Assembly: GCA_910577655.1 (NCBI GenBank)
Contig: CAJTOW010000006.1
Span: forward strand, 1 to 64,000
Reading direction: 5' to 3'
From: an uncultured Lachnospiraceae bacterium
Lineage (GTDB): Bacteria; Bacillota; Clostridia; Lachnospirales; Lachnospiraceae
Length of the DNA: 64,000 bases
The notes under the pieces were generated by a model. The model was given only the letters and a program-made list of their open reading frames with translations, ran no database searches and was not told the DNA's origin. Each line of letters begins with the position of its first letter. The first letter of the stretch is position 1. Both the position numbers and the translations under genes were made by a program. Positions 15,526 to 25,010 of the stretch are shown one piece after another.

Positions 15526-18500
15526 CTACCTGAAGTACTCCACTCCTGACTCAAACAGCCTCATATCCTGCTGGCCATAGATATTCATGGCCACTGCCTC
15601 ACCGCGGCGCTCAGAGTGGGCCATCTTGCCCAGGATCCGGCCATCAGGGCTGGTGATGCCTTCCACGGCCATATAGGAGCCGTTGGGATTCCACAGCTCA
15701 TCCATAGTGGGACGCCCGCAGTCATCCACATACTGGGTAGCCACCTGCCCGTTGGCAAAAAGCTTCTCCAGCCACTCCCTGCCGGCTACGAAGCGGCCCT
15801 CTCCATGGGAAGCCGGGTTGCAGTAGACACCGCCTGCCTCTGCCCCCTTCAGCCACGGGGACTTATCGGAAACCACCTTTGTGTAGACCATTCTGGAAAT
15901 ATGTCGGCCAATGGTATTCATAGCCAAAGTCGGTGAATCTGCCCTCTGCTCCACGATCTGTCCCTCCGGAAGAAGCCCCAGCTTGATCAGGGCCTGGAAG
16001 CCGTTGCAGATGCCCAGCATCAGACCGTCCCGCTCATATAACAGCTTCTCGATCTCCTCTTTGATCACCGCGTTGCGGAAAACGGTGGCAAAGAACTTGG
16101 CGCTTCCCTCCGGCTCATCGCCTGCGGAGAAGCCGCCGGGGAACATGACGATCTGGGCTTTGGAGATCTCCTTTTTGTACACCTCCACAGAATCCCGGAT
16201 ATCCGCCGCGTCCAGATTCCGGAACACACGGGTCACCACCCTGGCTCCTGCCCGCTCAAAGGCCTTCCCACTGTCATACTCACAGTTGGTTCCCGGAAAT
16301 ACAGGGATAAACACACTGGGCTGGGCCAGTTTGTGGCTGCACACATACACATGGTCTGCCTTATATACCTGATCCTGAATCTCGGTCTCTTTCACACCGG
16401 ACCTGGTGGGGAATACCCCCTCCAGAGTCTTCGTCCAGTTGTCCTGGGCCTCCTTCAGGGAGATCTCCACCGGGCCATACGTAAAGACCGCACGGGCCAG
16501 GACCTGGCCGATAAGCGTATAGGACATGGAAAGCTCGCCCACCTTGCCCTCAGGCACCTCACATACGATGTCGCCCCAGCCTGCGCCGAAGAAATCCCGG
16601 GGATCCACATTGTGTTCGATCTTAAGGCCCAGCCGGTTGCCAAATGCCATCTTGCTGACAGCCTCCGCGATCCCGTGCCGTTCTACAGCATAGGCAGAGA
16701 TCACCCGGCCCGCCTGAATATCCTCATGAAGCTTTCTGTAGCCCTCCATGATCTGCCCATAGACCGGCAGGTCCCAATCATCCCGCTCTGCCTTAAAGAC
16801 TACGATCTTACTTCCCGGCTTCTTGAATTCCGGGGTAATGATATCCCCATGCTTTGCCACATCTACCGCAAAGGAAACCAGGGTCGGGGGGACATTGATC
16901 TCCCCATGCTTCTCGTCATTGAAGGTACCGGACATGCTGTCTTTGCCGCCGATAGAACCCAGGCCGAAGCCAAGCTGGGCATCGTAAGCCCCCAGAAGCG
17001 CCGCAAAGGGTACGCCCCAGCGGGCCGCATCCCCGGTCATCCGCTTGAAATACTCCTGGAAGGTGAAATGAATCTTCTCAAAGTCACCGCCGCAGGCCAC
17101 AATCTTGGCCACAGAGGAAACTACTGCATAGATGGCTCCATGGTAGGGGCTCCAGCTTGACAGATAGGGATCAAAGCCGTAGCTCATCATGGTCACCGTA
17201 TCCGTAGTGCCGGACAGCACCGGCAGTCTGGCCACCATGGCCTGGGTCTCGGTCATCTGGTATTTGCCGCCGTAAGGCATCAGGACAGAGCCTGCGCCGA
17301 TGGAAGCGTCAAACCGCTCCACCAGTCCTCTCTGGGAGCACACATTGAGATCGGAAAGCATGGAAAGCCATGCTTCCCGCACATCCCCGGTCTCCTGGCG
17401 GATGAAGGGATTGCCTTCCCTGTCAGGTGTCTCCAGAACCACATCCGCCTCCTGGTGGGCGCCGTTGGTATCCAGAAAAGCACGGCTGATATCCACAATG
17501 GTCTTTCCTCTCCATCTCATGACCAGACGGGGGTTTTCTGTCACCACAGCTACCCGGACTGCCTCCAGGTTCTCTTCCCTGGCAAAGCCCAGGAAGGTCT
17601 CCACATCCTCCGGATCCAGCACCACTGCCATGCGCTCCTGGGACTCGGAGATAGCGATCTCTGTGCCGTCCAGACCTGCATACTTCTTCGGCACCTTGTC
17701 CAGGTCGATCTCCAGACCCGCAGCCAGCTCGCCGATGGCCACGGATACGCCGCCTGCTCCGAAGTCATTGCATTTCTTGATAATGGAGGATACCTCCGGA
17801 CGCCTGAACAGCCTCTGGAGCTTCCGCTCCGTGGGCGCGTTTCCCTTCTGGACCTCCGCGCCGCAGACCTCAATGGAGGCCTCCGTATGCACCTTGGAGG
17901 AGCCGGTGGCGCCGCCGATGCCGTCACGCCCGGTCCGTCCGCCCAGCAGCACGATCACGTCGCCGGGATCCGAGGTCAGACGCTTCACAGAGCTTCTTGG
18001 CGCCGCACCCATGACCGCGCCGATCTCCATACGCTTGGCCACATAGTCCGGATGGTAGACCTCCTTCACATAGCCTGTAGCCAGACCGATCTGGTTGCCA
18101 TAGGAACTGTATCCTGCGGCCGCTCCATTGACCAGCTTTCTCTGGGGAAGCTTGCCTGCCAGAGTCTCGGATAAAGAACGGGTAGGGTCAGCCGCGCCGG
18201 TGATCCGCATGGCCTGGTACACGTAGGTACGGCCAGACAGAGGATCCCGGATGGCACCTCCCAGGCAGGTGGCCGCGCCGCCGAAGGGCTCGATCTCTGT
18301 AGGATGGTTGTGGGTTTCGTTTTTAAAATTCACCAGCCACTCTTCCTCCACCCCGTCCACAGTCACCGGAACCACGATGCTGCAGGCATTGATCTCCTCT
18401 GACTCCTCCTGATCCTTAAGCTTTCCCTCTTCCTTAAGCTTTTTCGCTGCCAGAAGGGCCAGGTCCATCAGACAGATGAACTTGTCCTTCCTTTCCCCAT

Positions 18501-19290
18501 AAAGCTCATAACGGTCAGACAGGTACCGCCGGTAGGTTGCCTCAACAGGCTTTTTGTAGTCTCCGTCTGTGATGGTGATATTTTTAAGCTCTGTAGAGAA
18601 GGTAGTATGACGGCAGTGGTCTGACCAGTAGGTATCCAGCACACGGATCTCCGTCACTGTAGGATCCCTGTGCTCCTCCTCACGGTAATATTTCTGGATA
18701 TGAAGAAAATCCCGGAAGGTCATAGCCAGATTCAGGGAATCGTAAAGGCCTTTCAGTTCCGTCTCCCCATGGTCCCGAAAGCCTTCAAAGGATGCCACAT
18801 CCCCAGGCGTCTCGAACACGGTCACCAGTGTCTGAGGCTTGGCCGCGTCTGCCTCCCTGGAATCCACCGGGTTGATGCAGAAGGATTTGACCGCCTTCAC
18901 CTGCTCTTCCGTCAGGGTGCCGGACAGCACATAAGTGGTGGCAGACCGGATCACCGGCTCCTCGTCCTCCTTAAGAAGCTTCACACACTGCTCGGCAGAA
19001 TCTGCCCGCTGGTCGAACTGTCCCGGCAGGTATTCCACAGAAAATACGGTGTCTTCCTCTGTCTTCGGGAAATCCTCCTCGTACACAAAGTCCACCGGCG
19101 GCTCCGAAAAGATGGTGACCAGGGCTTTCCTATAGGTCTCTTCGGAAATATTTTCCATATCATAACGAATCAGAACCCTCACATCTGATACAGAACTGAT
19201 GCTTAAATAGCTGCTGATTTCCTCCCGCAGCTCACCGGCCTTTACGGCAAATTCGGGTTTCTTTTCCACATACACACGTCTTACGGCCAT
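15526..19290 (-). CDS. purL: Phosphoribosylformylglycinamidine synthase, single chain
   Basis: A 1254-aa FGAM synthase, fourth step of purine synthesis. The N-terminal FGAR-binding and linker regions are followed by two PurM-like halves (DTYWSDHCRHTTF, NETHNHPTEIEPFGGA) and a C-terminal glutamine amidotransferase (about 990-1254) with the nucleophile loop GICNGFQALI and NPASHGEGRF. It is the large single-chain form rather than separate PurL, PurQ and PurS. The start at 19290 has a GGAGG site upstream. It stands alone, with an inverted repeat in its leader region at 19372-19419 as a possible operator. Confidence 0.95.
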   Translation of the reverse strand: MAVRRVYVEKKPEFAVKAGELREEISSYLSISSVSDVRVLIRYDMENISEETYRKALVTIFSEPPVDFVYEEDFPKTEEDTVFSVEYLPGQFDQRADSAEQCVKLLKEDEEPVIRSATTYVLSGTLTEEQVKAVKSFCINPVDSREADAAKPQTLVTVFETPGDVASFEGFRDHGETELKGLYDSLNLAMTFRDFLHIQKYYREEEHRDPTVTEIRVLDTYWSDHCRHTTFSTELKNITITDGDYKKPVEATYRRYLSDRYELYGERKDKFICLMDLALLAAKKLKEEGKLKDQEESEEINACSIVVPVTVDGVEEEWLVNFKNETHNHPTEIEPFGGAATCLGGAIRDPLSGRTYVYQAMRITGAADPTRSLSETLAGKLPQRKLVNGAAAGYSSYGNQIGLATGYVKEVYHPDYVAKRMEIGAVMGAAPRSSVKRLTSDPGDVIVLLGGRTGRDGIGGATGSSKVHTEASIEVCGAEVQKGNAPTERKLQRLFRRPEVSSIIKKCNDFGAGGVSVAIGELAAGLEIDLDKVPKKYAGLDGTEIAISESQERMAVVLDPEDVETFLGFAREENLEAVRVAVVTENPRLVMRWRGKTIVDISRAFLDTNGAHQEADVVLETPDREGNPFIRQETGDVREAWLSMLSDLNVCSQRGLVERFDASIGAGSVLMPYGGKYQMTETQAMVARLPVLSGTTDTVTMMSYGFDPYLSSWSPYHGAIYAVVSSVAKIVACGGDFEKIHFTFQEYFKRMTGDAARWGVPFAALLGAYDAQLGFGLGSIGGKDSMSGTFNDEKHGEINVPPTLVSFAVDVAKHGDIITPEFKKPGSKIVVFKAERDDWDLPVYGQIMEGYRKLHEDIQAGRVISAYAVERHGIAEAVSKMAFGNRLGLKIEHNVDPRDFFGAGWGDIVCEVPEGKVGELSMSYTLIGQVLARAVFTYGPVEISLKEAQDNWTKTLEGVFPTRSGVKETEIQDQVYKADHVYVCSHKLAQPSVFIPVFPGTNCEYDSGKAFERAGARVVTRVFRNLDAADIRDSVEVYKKEISKAQIVMFPGGFSAGDEPEGSAKFFATVFRNAVIKEEIEKLLYERDGLMLGICNGFQALIKLGLLPEGQIVEQRADSPTLAMNTIGRHISRMVYTKVVSDKSPWLKGAEAGGVYCNPASHGEGRFVAGREWLEKLFANGQVATQYVDDCGRPTMDELWNPNGSYMAVEGITSPDGRILGKMAHSERRGEAVAMNIYGQQDMRLFESGVEYFR

Positions 19291-19371
19291 GTCATCCTCC
19301 TATGGTTTTGAATGTACTCCCGGATTTAGGGAATCCGTTTGATTACGGTTGATGGTTGTTGTTAAAAAAAT

Positions 19372-19419
19372 AATACCACAAGATATCTTATGAATAAAAT
19401 TAATATATCTTATGGTATT
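19372..19419. promoter_or_regulatory. Inverted repeat upstream of purL
   Basis: AATACCACAAGATAT and ATATCTTATGGTATT pair over 15 bases with one mismatch, separated by 18 AT-rich bases. It lies about 80 bases upstream of purL, overlapping the AT-rich stretch where its promoter should be. Possible operator; no riboswitch core was recognised. Confidence 0.45.
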
Positions 19420-19519
19420 TATAAGTGCATCTCATTAATATTCTGATTTCAGGGCCAGACAGCCCTTTTACGCTTCCACCATTTCCGGCAGACGCCAGCT
19501 CTGAAAAAGCTTTCTCCTG

Positions 19520-19550
19520 GTAAGAGTCCAAGAGGTATCTGGACTCTTAC
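19520..19550. repeat. R1-like palindrome with rewritten arms
   Basis: GTAAGAGTCCA pairs perfectly with TGGACTCTTAC around the loop AGAGGTATC. The loop size and GGTATC match R1, while both arms changed together. It follows the sigma-like gene stop and may act as a terminator, but there is no adjacent T run. Confidence 0.75.
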
Positions 19551-19567
19551 TCCTCCTGCAAATCGCC

Positions 19568-20083
19568 TCAACCGGCCGGATCTACACTCAGCGCGTCAAG
19601 CGTCAGCTTCATGATATCCTTGATCTCGTCCACGGACATCTTCATCTTCTCTGCCAGCTCCTCCACCGTAGCCTCCCGTCCCAGGTCTTCAGCCATCTGC
19701 CGGGAGATATCCTTTAAGACATTGACCCTGGCTACCACCTCTTCTTCCACCTGGCGCTCCAGCTTCTGCTCCTCAATGGCCGCACGGATGGTGCGGAGTA
19801 CGGACTCCTTCACCTGGCTCTTAAAGTCTCCTTCCTCATATGCTTCCAGGGCCAGGATCAGGCCCATGTTGGCCTCCTGAACCAGATCCGCAGCCGGGAT
19901 TCCTTTGTTGCGGAAGCCTGACACCAGCTCTAAGGCGTAGTAGAGCATTCCTTCCAGAAGCCGTTTCCTGGCTCCTTCATCCCCCTCTTTTGCACGGTCC
20001 GGCAGAATCTTCTCCTCCTGGGGCGTGCAGGGCGGAATCTGTTTTAACTCTTCCTGATACATCTGAAATAAACTTTTGCTCAT
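19568..20083 (-). CDS. Sigma-70-like protein lacking region 4
   Basis: A 171-aa protein with sigma-70 features in order: a short N-terminal YQEELKQIPPCTPQEE segment like region 1.2, a region-2-like helix set with ADLVQEANMGLILALEAYEE (about 67-87), and a region-3-like end DLGREATVEELAEKMKMSVDEI (about 133-154). There is no region 4 helix-turn-helix, so -35 recognition in the usual way is not possible, and the aromatic/WWIRQ promoter-melting segment of region 2.3 is replaced. It is the last gene of the amidoligase operon, 18 bases after the M14-like gene. Role unknown: a reduced sigma factor, an RNA polymerase regulator or an anti-sigma partner mimic. Confidence 0.75.
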   Translation of the reverse strand: MSKSLFQMYQEELKQIPPCTPQEEKILPDRAKEGDEGARKRLLEGMLYYALELVSGFRNKGIPAADLVQEANMGLILALEAYEEGDFKSQVKESVLRTIRAAIEEQKLERQVEEEVVARVNVLKDISRQMAEDLGREATVEELAEKMKMSVDEIKDIMKLTLDALSVDPAG

Positions 20084-20101
20084 AATTTTTCCTTTTCTTT
20101 G

Positions 20102-21037
20102 TCACTCATGAAGCCTGCGGATGATCTTGAACACAATGGTTCCCTCCATCACCAGTGGATCGCTGTGGGCAAAATAGATGATCCCGTCTGCAGGCGCCAG
20201 GACCCGGCTGATAATCTCCCCTTCTAATGGATCCAGAATAACGGCCAGCTCCTGGCCCCGGTATACCTCCTCCCCCGGCTCTGCCTGACGCCGGTAGATC
20301 CCCGGCAGCTCATTCTTCACACTGGTCAGGTCATCGTCCCGGATCACACTGGCGATATAGCCGCTATGGCTGGTATACCGCAGAATCCCCACACGGGTCA
20401 GAAACCGCAGCACCGAGGCCACCGCAACCCTTGCAGAGGCGTCATCCAGACGCCTGGTGGCACTGGTATAGACAGAAAACGCACTGGTATTCCAGATCTG
20501 CCAGTTGTAATTGAGGGTAGCTGTGTCAATAGGCCTGGGCTTGCGGATCACCACATAAGGCAGGCCAAAAAGACTTGCCTGACTGGGATTCTGGAAGCCT
20601 GTCTCCATCATCCGTACATGGGGCACAAAATCCCCTTGTATATAGAAGCTGGGAAACTGAATGCCATAGCTGTAACCCTGGATCGCCCTGAACACCCCGT
20701 CCGCGATCCGCTGGGTGGTCTCCCCGGCATCATAGCCCGGAAACATCCGGTTGATATCCGTATTATCCGTGGCCCAGAAACGTTTCCCGATATTCATGGA
20801 GCTGTGGTTCACAGAGGGGATCACCAGTATCTCATTGCCATTGACCATGGCTCCCTTTTCCTCCAGGTTTTTTAATGCTTTCACCAGCTGGGAACAGATA
20901 TAGAGCTGCTGCACCTCGTCTCCCCGCATGGCTCCCACGATGCAGGCAGCCTTCTCTCCCCTGCCGAACCGGTAGCCGTAGATATTCAAGTCATCCCGGT
21001 AGCTGTTCTTCAAAGAATAGATACATTCCTTTTTCAT
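20102..21037 (-). CDS. AstE/AspA-like M14 protein lacking metal ligands
   Basis: A 311-aa homologue of the succinylglutamate desuccinylase/aspartoacylase (M14) family and paralogue of the next gene. The usual HGDE metal motif is R38-G-D-E (MRGDE), and the third metal His is Q127 (YGIQFP). The general scaffold, including NRMFPGY and the C-terminal beta barrel ending IIYFAHSDPLV, is kept. It is probably a non-catalytic partner. Its start overlaps the stop of the active paralogue by four bases, so they are coupled. Confidence 0.78.
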   Translation of the reverse strand: MKKECIYSLKNSYRDDLNIYGYRFGRGEKAACIVGAMRGDEVQQLYICSQLVKALKNLEEKGAMVNGNEILVIPSVNHSSMNIGKRFWATDNTDINRMFPGYDAGETTQRIADGVFRAIQGYSYGIQFPSFYIQGDFVPHVRMMETGFQNPSQASLFGLPYVVIRKPRPIDTATLNYNWQIWNTSAFSVYTSATRRLDDASARVAVASVLRFLTRVGILRYTSHSGYIASVIRDDDLTSVKNELPGIYRRQAEPGEEVYRGQELAVILDPLEGEIISRVLAPADGIIYFAHSDPLVMEGTIVFKIIRRLHE

Positions 21038-21972
21038 GCGAAATCACCTCCCAGAACCCGGGCAATCAGGGAACCGCAGGATACCACCGGATACTCCCGC
21101 AGGGTAAAGAGCATCCCGTGGACCGGCGCCAGCAGCTCCTCCTCCACCGTCCCGTCCAGGGGATTCAGGATGTGCCCGATCACTTCCCCCTCCGCCACAT
21201 TCATCCAGTGTTCCACAGAGGGCACAAAGATGCCGGGGGCATTGGCATTAACAAAGCCTACCATGCCGTCCTGGGAAATGATGGGCTCCTTAGGTGTGAT
21301 GGTCTCCCCATCCCAGATCCCCATATCCTTCATGACACAGAAGATGCCGTCCGTCAGCTGGTGACAGAAGGCCCCGGTGATCCGCATGCCCACCCCCATT
21401 TCCACCACCACCGTAGGCACTCCGATGGAGTTCAGGCTGTGGGCCAGGGTAGATTCCAGCACCGTGGCCGCAGAATGAACCCAGACAAAATCCAGGTTCA
21501 GCCTTCTGGCTATGGGAACCAGCTCTCTGGCTGTATTGACATTGACCCTGGCCTGGGGAATCTCCCGCAGAAAGATATTGCTGGCGTGGATATCGATGCA
21601 GAGATCCGCGCCGGCAATATCCTGGATAATACGGGATGCCACATACTCCGCCACGGCACCGTTCTCATCTCCCGGGAAGATCCGGTTCATATCCAGGTCA
21701 AACATGGGAATCCCGCGGGAAATGGAATCCACCCCCAGGGGATTTAAAGCCGGATATATCTCCACGATCCCTTTCAGACACTCCTTATGCTCCCGGATAA
21801 TCCGGTTTATCTCATAACAGACATACTGCCCCTCCAGCTCATCACCATGGGTTCCGGTGACAATGCAGATCCGCTTCTCCTTCCCGGTCACGGTCTCCGG
21901 CTGGATCACATTTTTCACGACTCTCAGACTCTCGTCTACCGCCAGACCGACGGAAACCACTGTCTTCTTCAT
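21034..21972 (-). CDS. AstE/AspA-family M14 zinc carboxypeptidase-like enzyme
   Basis: A 312-aa M14-family hydrolase. Metal ligands H42 and E45 (THGDE), H129 (DIHAS) and the catalytic E191 (VVVEMGVG) are present, with NRIFPGDENG conserved. It should hydrolyse an amide bond at a carboxylate-bearing residue, such as a glutamyl or aspartyl conjugate. The start overlaps the transglutaminase stop by four bases. Partners are an amidoligase-type ATP-grasp, an alpha-E protein and a transglutaminase-like protein, a combination predicted for synthesis or trimming of small peptide-like conjugates. Confidence 0.82.
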   Translation of the reverse strand: MKKTVVSVGLAVDESLRVVKNVIQPETVTGKEKRICIVTGTHGDELEGQYVCYEINRIIREHKECLKGIVEIYPALNPLGVDSISRGIPMFDLDMNRIFPGDENGAVAEYVASRIIQDIAGADLCIDIHASNIFLREIPQARVNVNTARELVPIARRLNLDFVWVHSAATVLESTLAHSLNSIGVPTVVVEMGVGMRITGAFCHQLTDGIFCVMKDMGIWDGETITPKEPIISQDGMVGFVNANAPGIFVPSVEHWMNVAEGEVIGHILNPLDGTVEEELLAPVHGMLFTLREYPVVSCGSLIARVLGGDFA

Positions 21973-22751
21973 GCTGTCTCTTCCACCTTTACGAAAATTT
22001 GCTGCGTCTGGGAAGCAAAGCCCAGAAAACAGCCCTTATCCACCGCACCGTCGGCAAAGTCCCGGCCATGGGTCAGCTTGATATAGGTCTCATCCACCAT
22101 CCGGTTGTTGGTAGGATCAAAGCCGTACCATCCCCCGTCCATCCAGACCTCCGCCCAGGCATGGGTCTGGCCCTCCCCGGTCATCATCCCCGCCACATAC
22201 CGGGCAGGAACTCCCGCCAGTCTGCACAGGCTGATGAAAATATGGGCATAATCCTGGCACACTCCCTCACCTCCGGTCAGAGCCTCCTCTGCCCTGGTCT
22301 TCACGCCGGTAACTCCCGGCACGTAAACGAACCGTCCGGACAGACGGTTCATCATAAACTGCAGACCAGACCGGTCCCCAGGCAGTCTGCCCAGCTCTTC
22401 CTCTGTCTCCTTTAGAAATCTCCGTATCCCATCCCCCGGCACCGTATAGGCAGACTGGAACCGGTACATAGGGTGAAGAGACTCTCTGCGGAATACTCCG
22501 GACACCTGCACGGTCCCCTCTGCCTGAATCTGCAGATGGTCATGGGGAGCCCGCACGGCCCCCGCATATCCCAAGTTGCCAAAGCCGTCTTGCACCTGGT
22601 CAATGGTATCCGCCGGCGTGATCTGGCAGGCAAACTGCTCTATTTTCTGATTGTCATCTTCCATAGGGATGCAGCGGATCAGGAAATGGTGGTCCTGGAC
22701 CATCTGGCTTAAATCCAGCCGCATCTGATAGAGAAAATGCAGTTTTTTCAA
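21969..22751 (-). CDS. Transglutaminase-like cysteine protein (amidoligase operon)
   Basis: A 260-aa cytoplasmic transglutaminase-like protein. The catalytic triad is C165 (GEGVCQDYAH), H197 (QTHAWAEVW) and D212 (FDPTNN). The N-terminal half (about 1-110) is the beta-rich domain usual in the ATP-grasp-linked family. There is no signal peptide. It probably acts as a peptidase or acyl transferase on the product of the ATP-grasp enzyme. The start at 22751 lies about 145 bases after the alpha-E stop. Confidence 0.88.
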   Translation of the reverse strand: MKKLHFLYQMRLDLSQMVQDHHFLIRCIPMEDDNQKIEQFACQITPADTIDQVQDGFGNLGYAGAVRAPHDHLQIQAEGTVQVSGVFRRESLHPMYRFQSAYTVPGDGIRRFLKETEEELGRLPGDRSGLQFMMNRLSGRFVYVPGVTGVKTRAEEALTGGEGVCQDYAHIFISLCRLAGVPARYVAGMMTGEGQTHAWAEVWMDGGWYGFDPTNNRMVDETYIKLTHGRDFADGAVDKGCFLGFASQTQQIFVKVEETA

Positions 22752-22895
22752 ATTATCACCTCAAAGTATATTACTATTCATGAAGCGCAATCTTCTTGTC
22801 TGACTGCGCCGGACAAGGAGCATCAGGCGTCCGCTTTCAGAAAGCCGTGTTTTATGAAAGGCATCTTATCCGGATATATATATGCTCCGGCGCCG

Positions 22896-23567
22896 TCAGA
22901 ATATATTCCACAACGCATTCAGCGCATCCTGCCGCCTGACAGTCCAGCCCTCCCCGAGATTGATCACCTCCGTCAGCTTATCCACCTGTGACAGATTGTA
23001 CCCGATCCTGATTTTATGCAGGCGGTTCAGGAATTTATTATATTCTTTTTCAATATGCCGGTATGGGAAGTCCAGCCGTATGTAGAGATCCAGCCGCTCC
23101 AGGTACTTGCCGCACTTGATGATGTTGCGGCACTCCTCATCGTCCACACAGTCATCCAGACAGCCCCAGAACGCGAAGATATAATCCCGCATGGGCTGCA
23201 TGGCATAGGTAAACCAGGTCTCCCGGCTGGCATGCTCAATGGTATCTAAGGCCAGCTGCACATAGGAAAGGGTCATGCTGCTGAGCTCATCCCGCAGAAC
23301 CACCGCATTGTCAAAGGCCCGGAGCATATTGCTGTAGATGGAATTGGGATCCTCCCTGGCAAATACATACCTGCGGATGAAATCCTCCTTGTCCGCGTAA
23401 ATATCCGGAATGGACAGTCTCTCACAAAACCTGTGGTAGGCATCCGGATCCTTGTCCAGCATCTTGTCATAATAAGAAAAAAATCTATCCAGGGTGGTAT
23501 ACACCCGCTCCACATAGCGTCCCAGCCAGAACAGATGATCCGCCTTTTCTATCGAGATAATACCCAT
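22896..23567 (-). CDS. Alpha-E domain protein
   Basis: A 223-aa all-helical alpha-E (DUF403-type) protein. ISIEKADHLFWLGRYVERV at the N-terminus is the family signature. Alpha-E proteins occur next to, or fused to, circularly permuted type 2 ATP-grasp enzymes, and are thought to assist ligation. It overlaps the ATP-grasp stop by 19 bases in a different frame. Between it and the transglutaminase gene (22752-22895) no further gene is seen. Confidence 0.9.
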   Translation of the reverse strand: MGIISIEKADHLFWLGRYVERVYTTLDRFFSYYDKMLDKDPDAYHRFCERLSIPDIYADKEDFIRRYVFAREDPNSIYSNMLRAFDNAVVLRDELSSMTLSYVQLALDTIEHASRETWFTYAMQPMRDYIFAFWGCLDDCVDDEECRNIIKCGKYLERLDLYIRLDFPYRHIEKEYNKFLNRLHKIRIGYNLSQVDKLTEVINLGEGWTVRRQDALNALWNIF

Positions 23568-24862
23568 GTATCTTTAAAACCTCCTCCCTGAGATGAGTTC
23601 ACCACAAATGAATCCGGATTCCGCGAGAAACGTGTCAGACCGCTGGGCCATACCCTGGTAGTCCCGCTGCTGAGCACAAAGGCCCGCAGATCCGCCTTCC
23701 GGGGCGCCATGCTCTCCCCGTCCACGATATCCAGGTCAATAAAATCGATCACCTCCTGGGCGATAAAGCGCCGGGGCTCTCCCATAATGATCTGTCTTAG
23801 CTCCTCCAGCTTTTCCTTTGACAGATCGCTGCCAAACACCACTCCATAGCCGCCGGCCTCCGACACATCCTTCACCACCAGCCGCTCCAGATGCTCCAGA
23901 ATGAAACGGCGGTCATCCTCATAGAACGCCAGATAGGTAGGAGCATTTTTCAGAATGGCCTCCTCACCCAGATAATATTTCACCATATGGGGCACGAAAT
24001 AGTAGATCCCTTTATCATCCGCCACCCCGTTGCCCGGCGCGTTCACCAGAGCCACGTTGCCGCTCCGGTATACATCCATGATCCCCGGCACTCCGATCAG
24101 GGACTCCGGCTCAAAGCACAGCGGATCCAGGTATTCATCGGAAATCCTCCTGTAGACCGTGCCAACCTGCTGGTCTGTACCCTGGTACTGGCGGTAGTAG
24201 AGACGGTTCCCCTCCACATAGAGATCCTGGGGCATAGCCAGAACCGCCCCGGAACGCTCTGCCAGGTAGGAATGCTCGAAAAAGGCGGCATTGTAACGGC
24301 CCGGTGTCAGTACCACGTTAATCCCGCCTGTATTGACCGAATCCATGACCTCCTTAAGCATATCCGCATAGTTCCGGTTGTCCACAAGCTGGGTATGGGT
24401 GAAGGTCTCCGGGGACGCCTGACGGGTCAGCTCCCTGGCAATCATGGGATAGGAGGCCCCGGACGGAATCCGCAGATTATCCTCCAGAATGTACCAGCTG
24501 CCGTCCTTTCCCTGGACCAGGTCGATACCGGATATATGGCTGTATATCCTTTTGGGCGGGGTGATCCCTTCACACTGGGGCAGATATCCTTTGGAAGAAA
24601 AGATAAAATCCTCCGGAATCACTCCGTCCTTCACGATCTTTTTGTCACTGTATATATCCGCCAGAAACCCATTCAGCGCATCCACCCGCTGGGTAAGTCC
24701 CCGCTCCAGATAAGCGAACTCCTCCGCCGTAATCACCCGGGCCAGAGGGTCAAAGGGAAAAAGCTGCTCGTGAAATTCCTTATTCTTATAAATCCCGAAC
24801 TTTACCCCATAGCGCGCCAGCAGCCGGTTAATCCCTTCCATGTGCCCAACCAGTTCTCTCAT
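23549..24862 (-). CDS. Circularly permuted type 2 ATP-grasp protein
   Basis: A 437-aa ATP-grasp amidoligase-like enzyme (DUF404/DUF407 type). Motifs in order are DNLRIPSGASYPM (about 136-148), NAPGNGVADDKG, VVKDVSEAGGYGV, FIAQEVIDF and the C-terminal SQGGGFKDTWVL. It should activate a carboxylate with ATP and join it to an amine. The start MRELVG at 24862 has AGAGGAGG eight bases upstream, better than the in-frame ATG at 24883. It is the first gene of the operon transcribed from the promoter at 25011-25039. Confidence 0.9.
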   Translation of the reverse strand: MRELVGHMEGINRLLARYGVKFGIYKNKEFHEQLFPFDPLARVITAEEFAYLERGLTQRVDALNGFLADIYSDKKIVKDGVIPEDFIFSSKGYLPQCEGITPPKRIYSHISGIDLVQGKDGSWYILEDNLRIPSGASYPMIARELTRQASPETFTHTQLVDNRNYADMLKEVMDSVNTGGINVVLTPGRYNAAFFEHSYLAERSGAVLAMPQDLYVEGNRLYYRQYQGTDQQVGTVYRRISDEYLDPLCFEPESLIGVPGIMDVYRSGNVALVNAPGNGVADDKGIYYFVPHMVKYYLGEEAILKNAPTYLAFYEDDRRFILEHLERLVVKDVSEAGGYGVVFGSDLSKEKLEELRQIIMGEPRRFIAQEVIDFIDLDIVDGESMAPRKADLRAFVLSSGTTRVWPSGLTRFSRNPDSFVVNSSQGGGFKDTWVLSR

Positions 24863-24975
24863 TGGCAATCCTCCTCTGCTCATCCCACGTCCCTCATGGG
24901 AAGTTCCTTCATCCCATGGACTGTCCTTACACTCCAGGCGCTACAGAAAAAACGTCACCGGGGTATAAAGAAAAT

Positions 24976-24996
24976 GGTGCCCAATTCCTGAGCACC
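24976..24996 (-). promoter_or_regulatory. Leader hairpin of amidoligase operon
   Basis: On the minus strand GGTGCTC/GGGCACC forms a 7-bp stem with a seven-base loop, just downstream of the predicted transcription start and followed by ATTTTCTTT. It could be a weak attenuator or a 5' stabilising hairpin. Confidence 0.4.
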
Positions 24997-25010
24997 TTTA
25001 CTTTCATAAT

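Noticed and set aside
16333..17160. Long plus-strand frames opposite purL
   Set aside because: They are antisense to conserved PurL motifs and show no ribosome sites.
19291..19440. Purine riboswitch upstream of purL
   Set aside because: The conserved core and loop sequences of the purine aptamer are not present on the minus strand.
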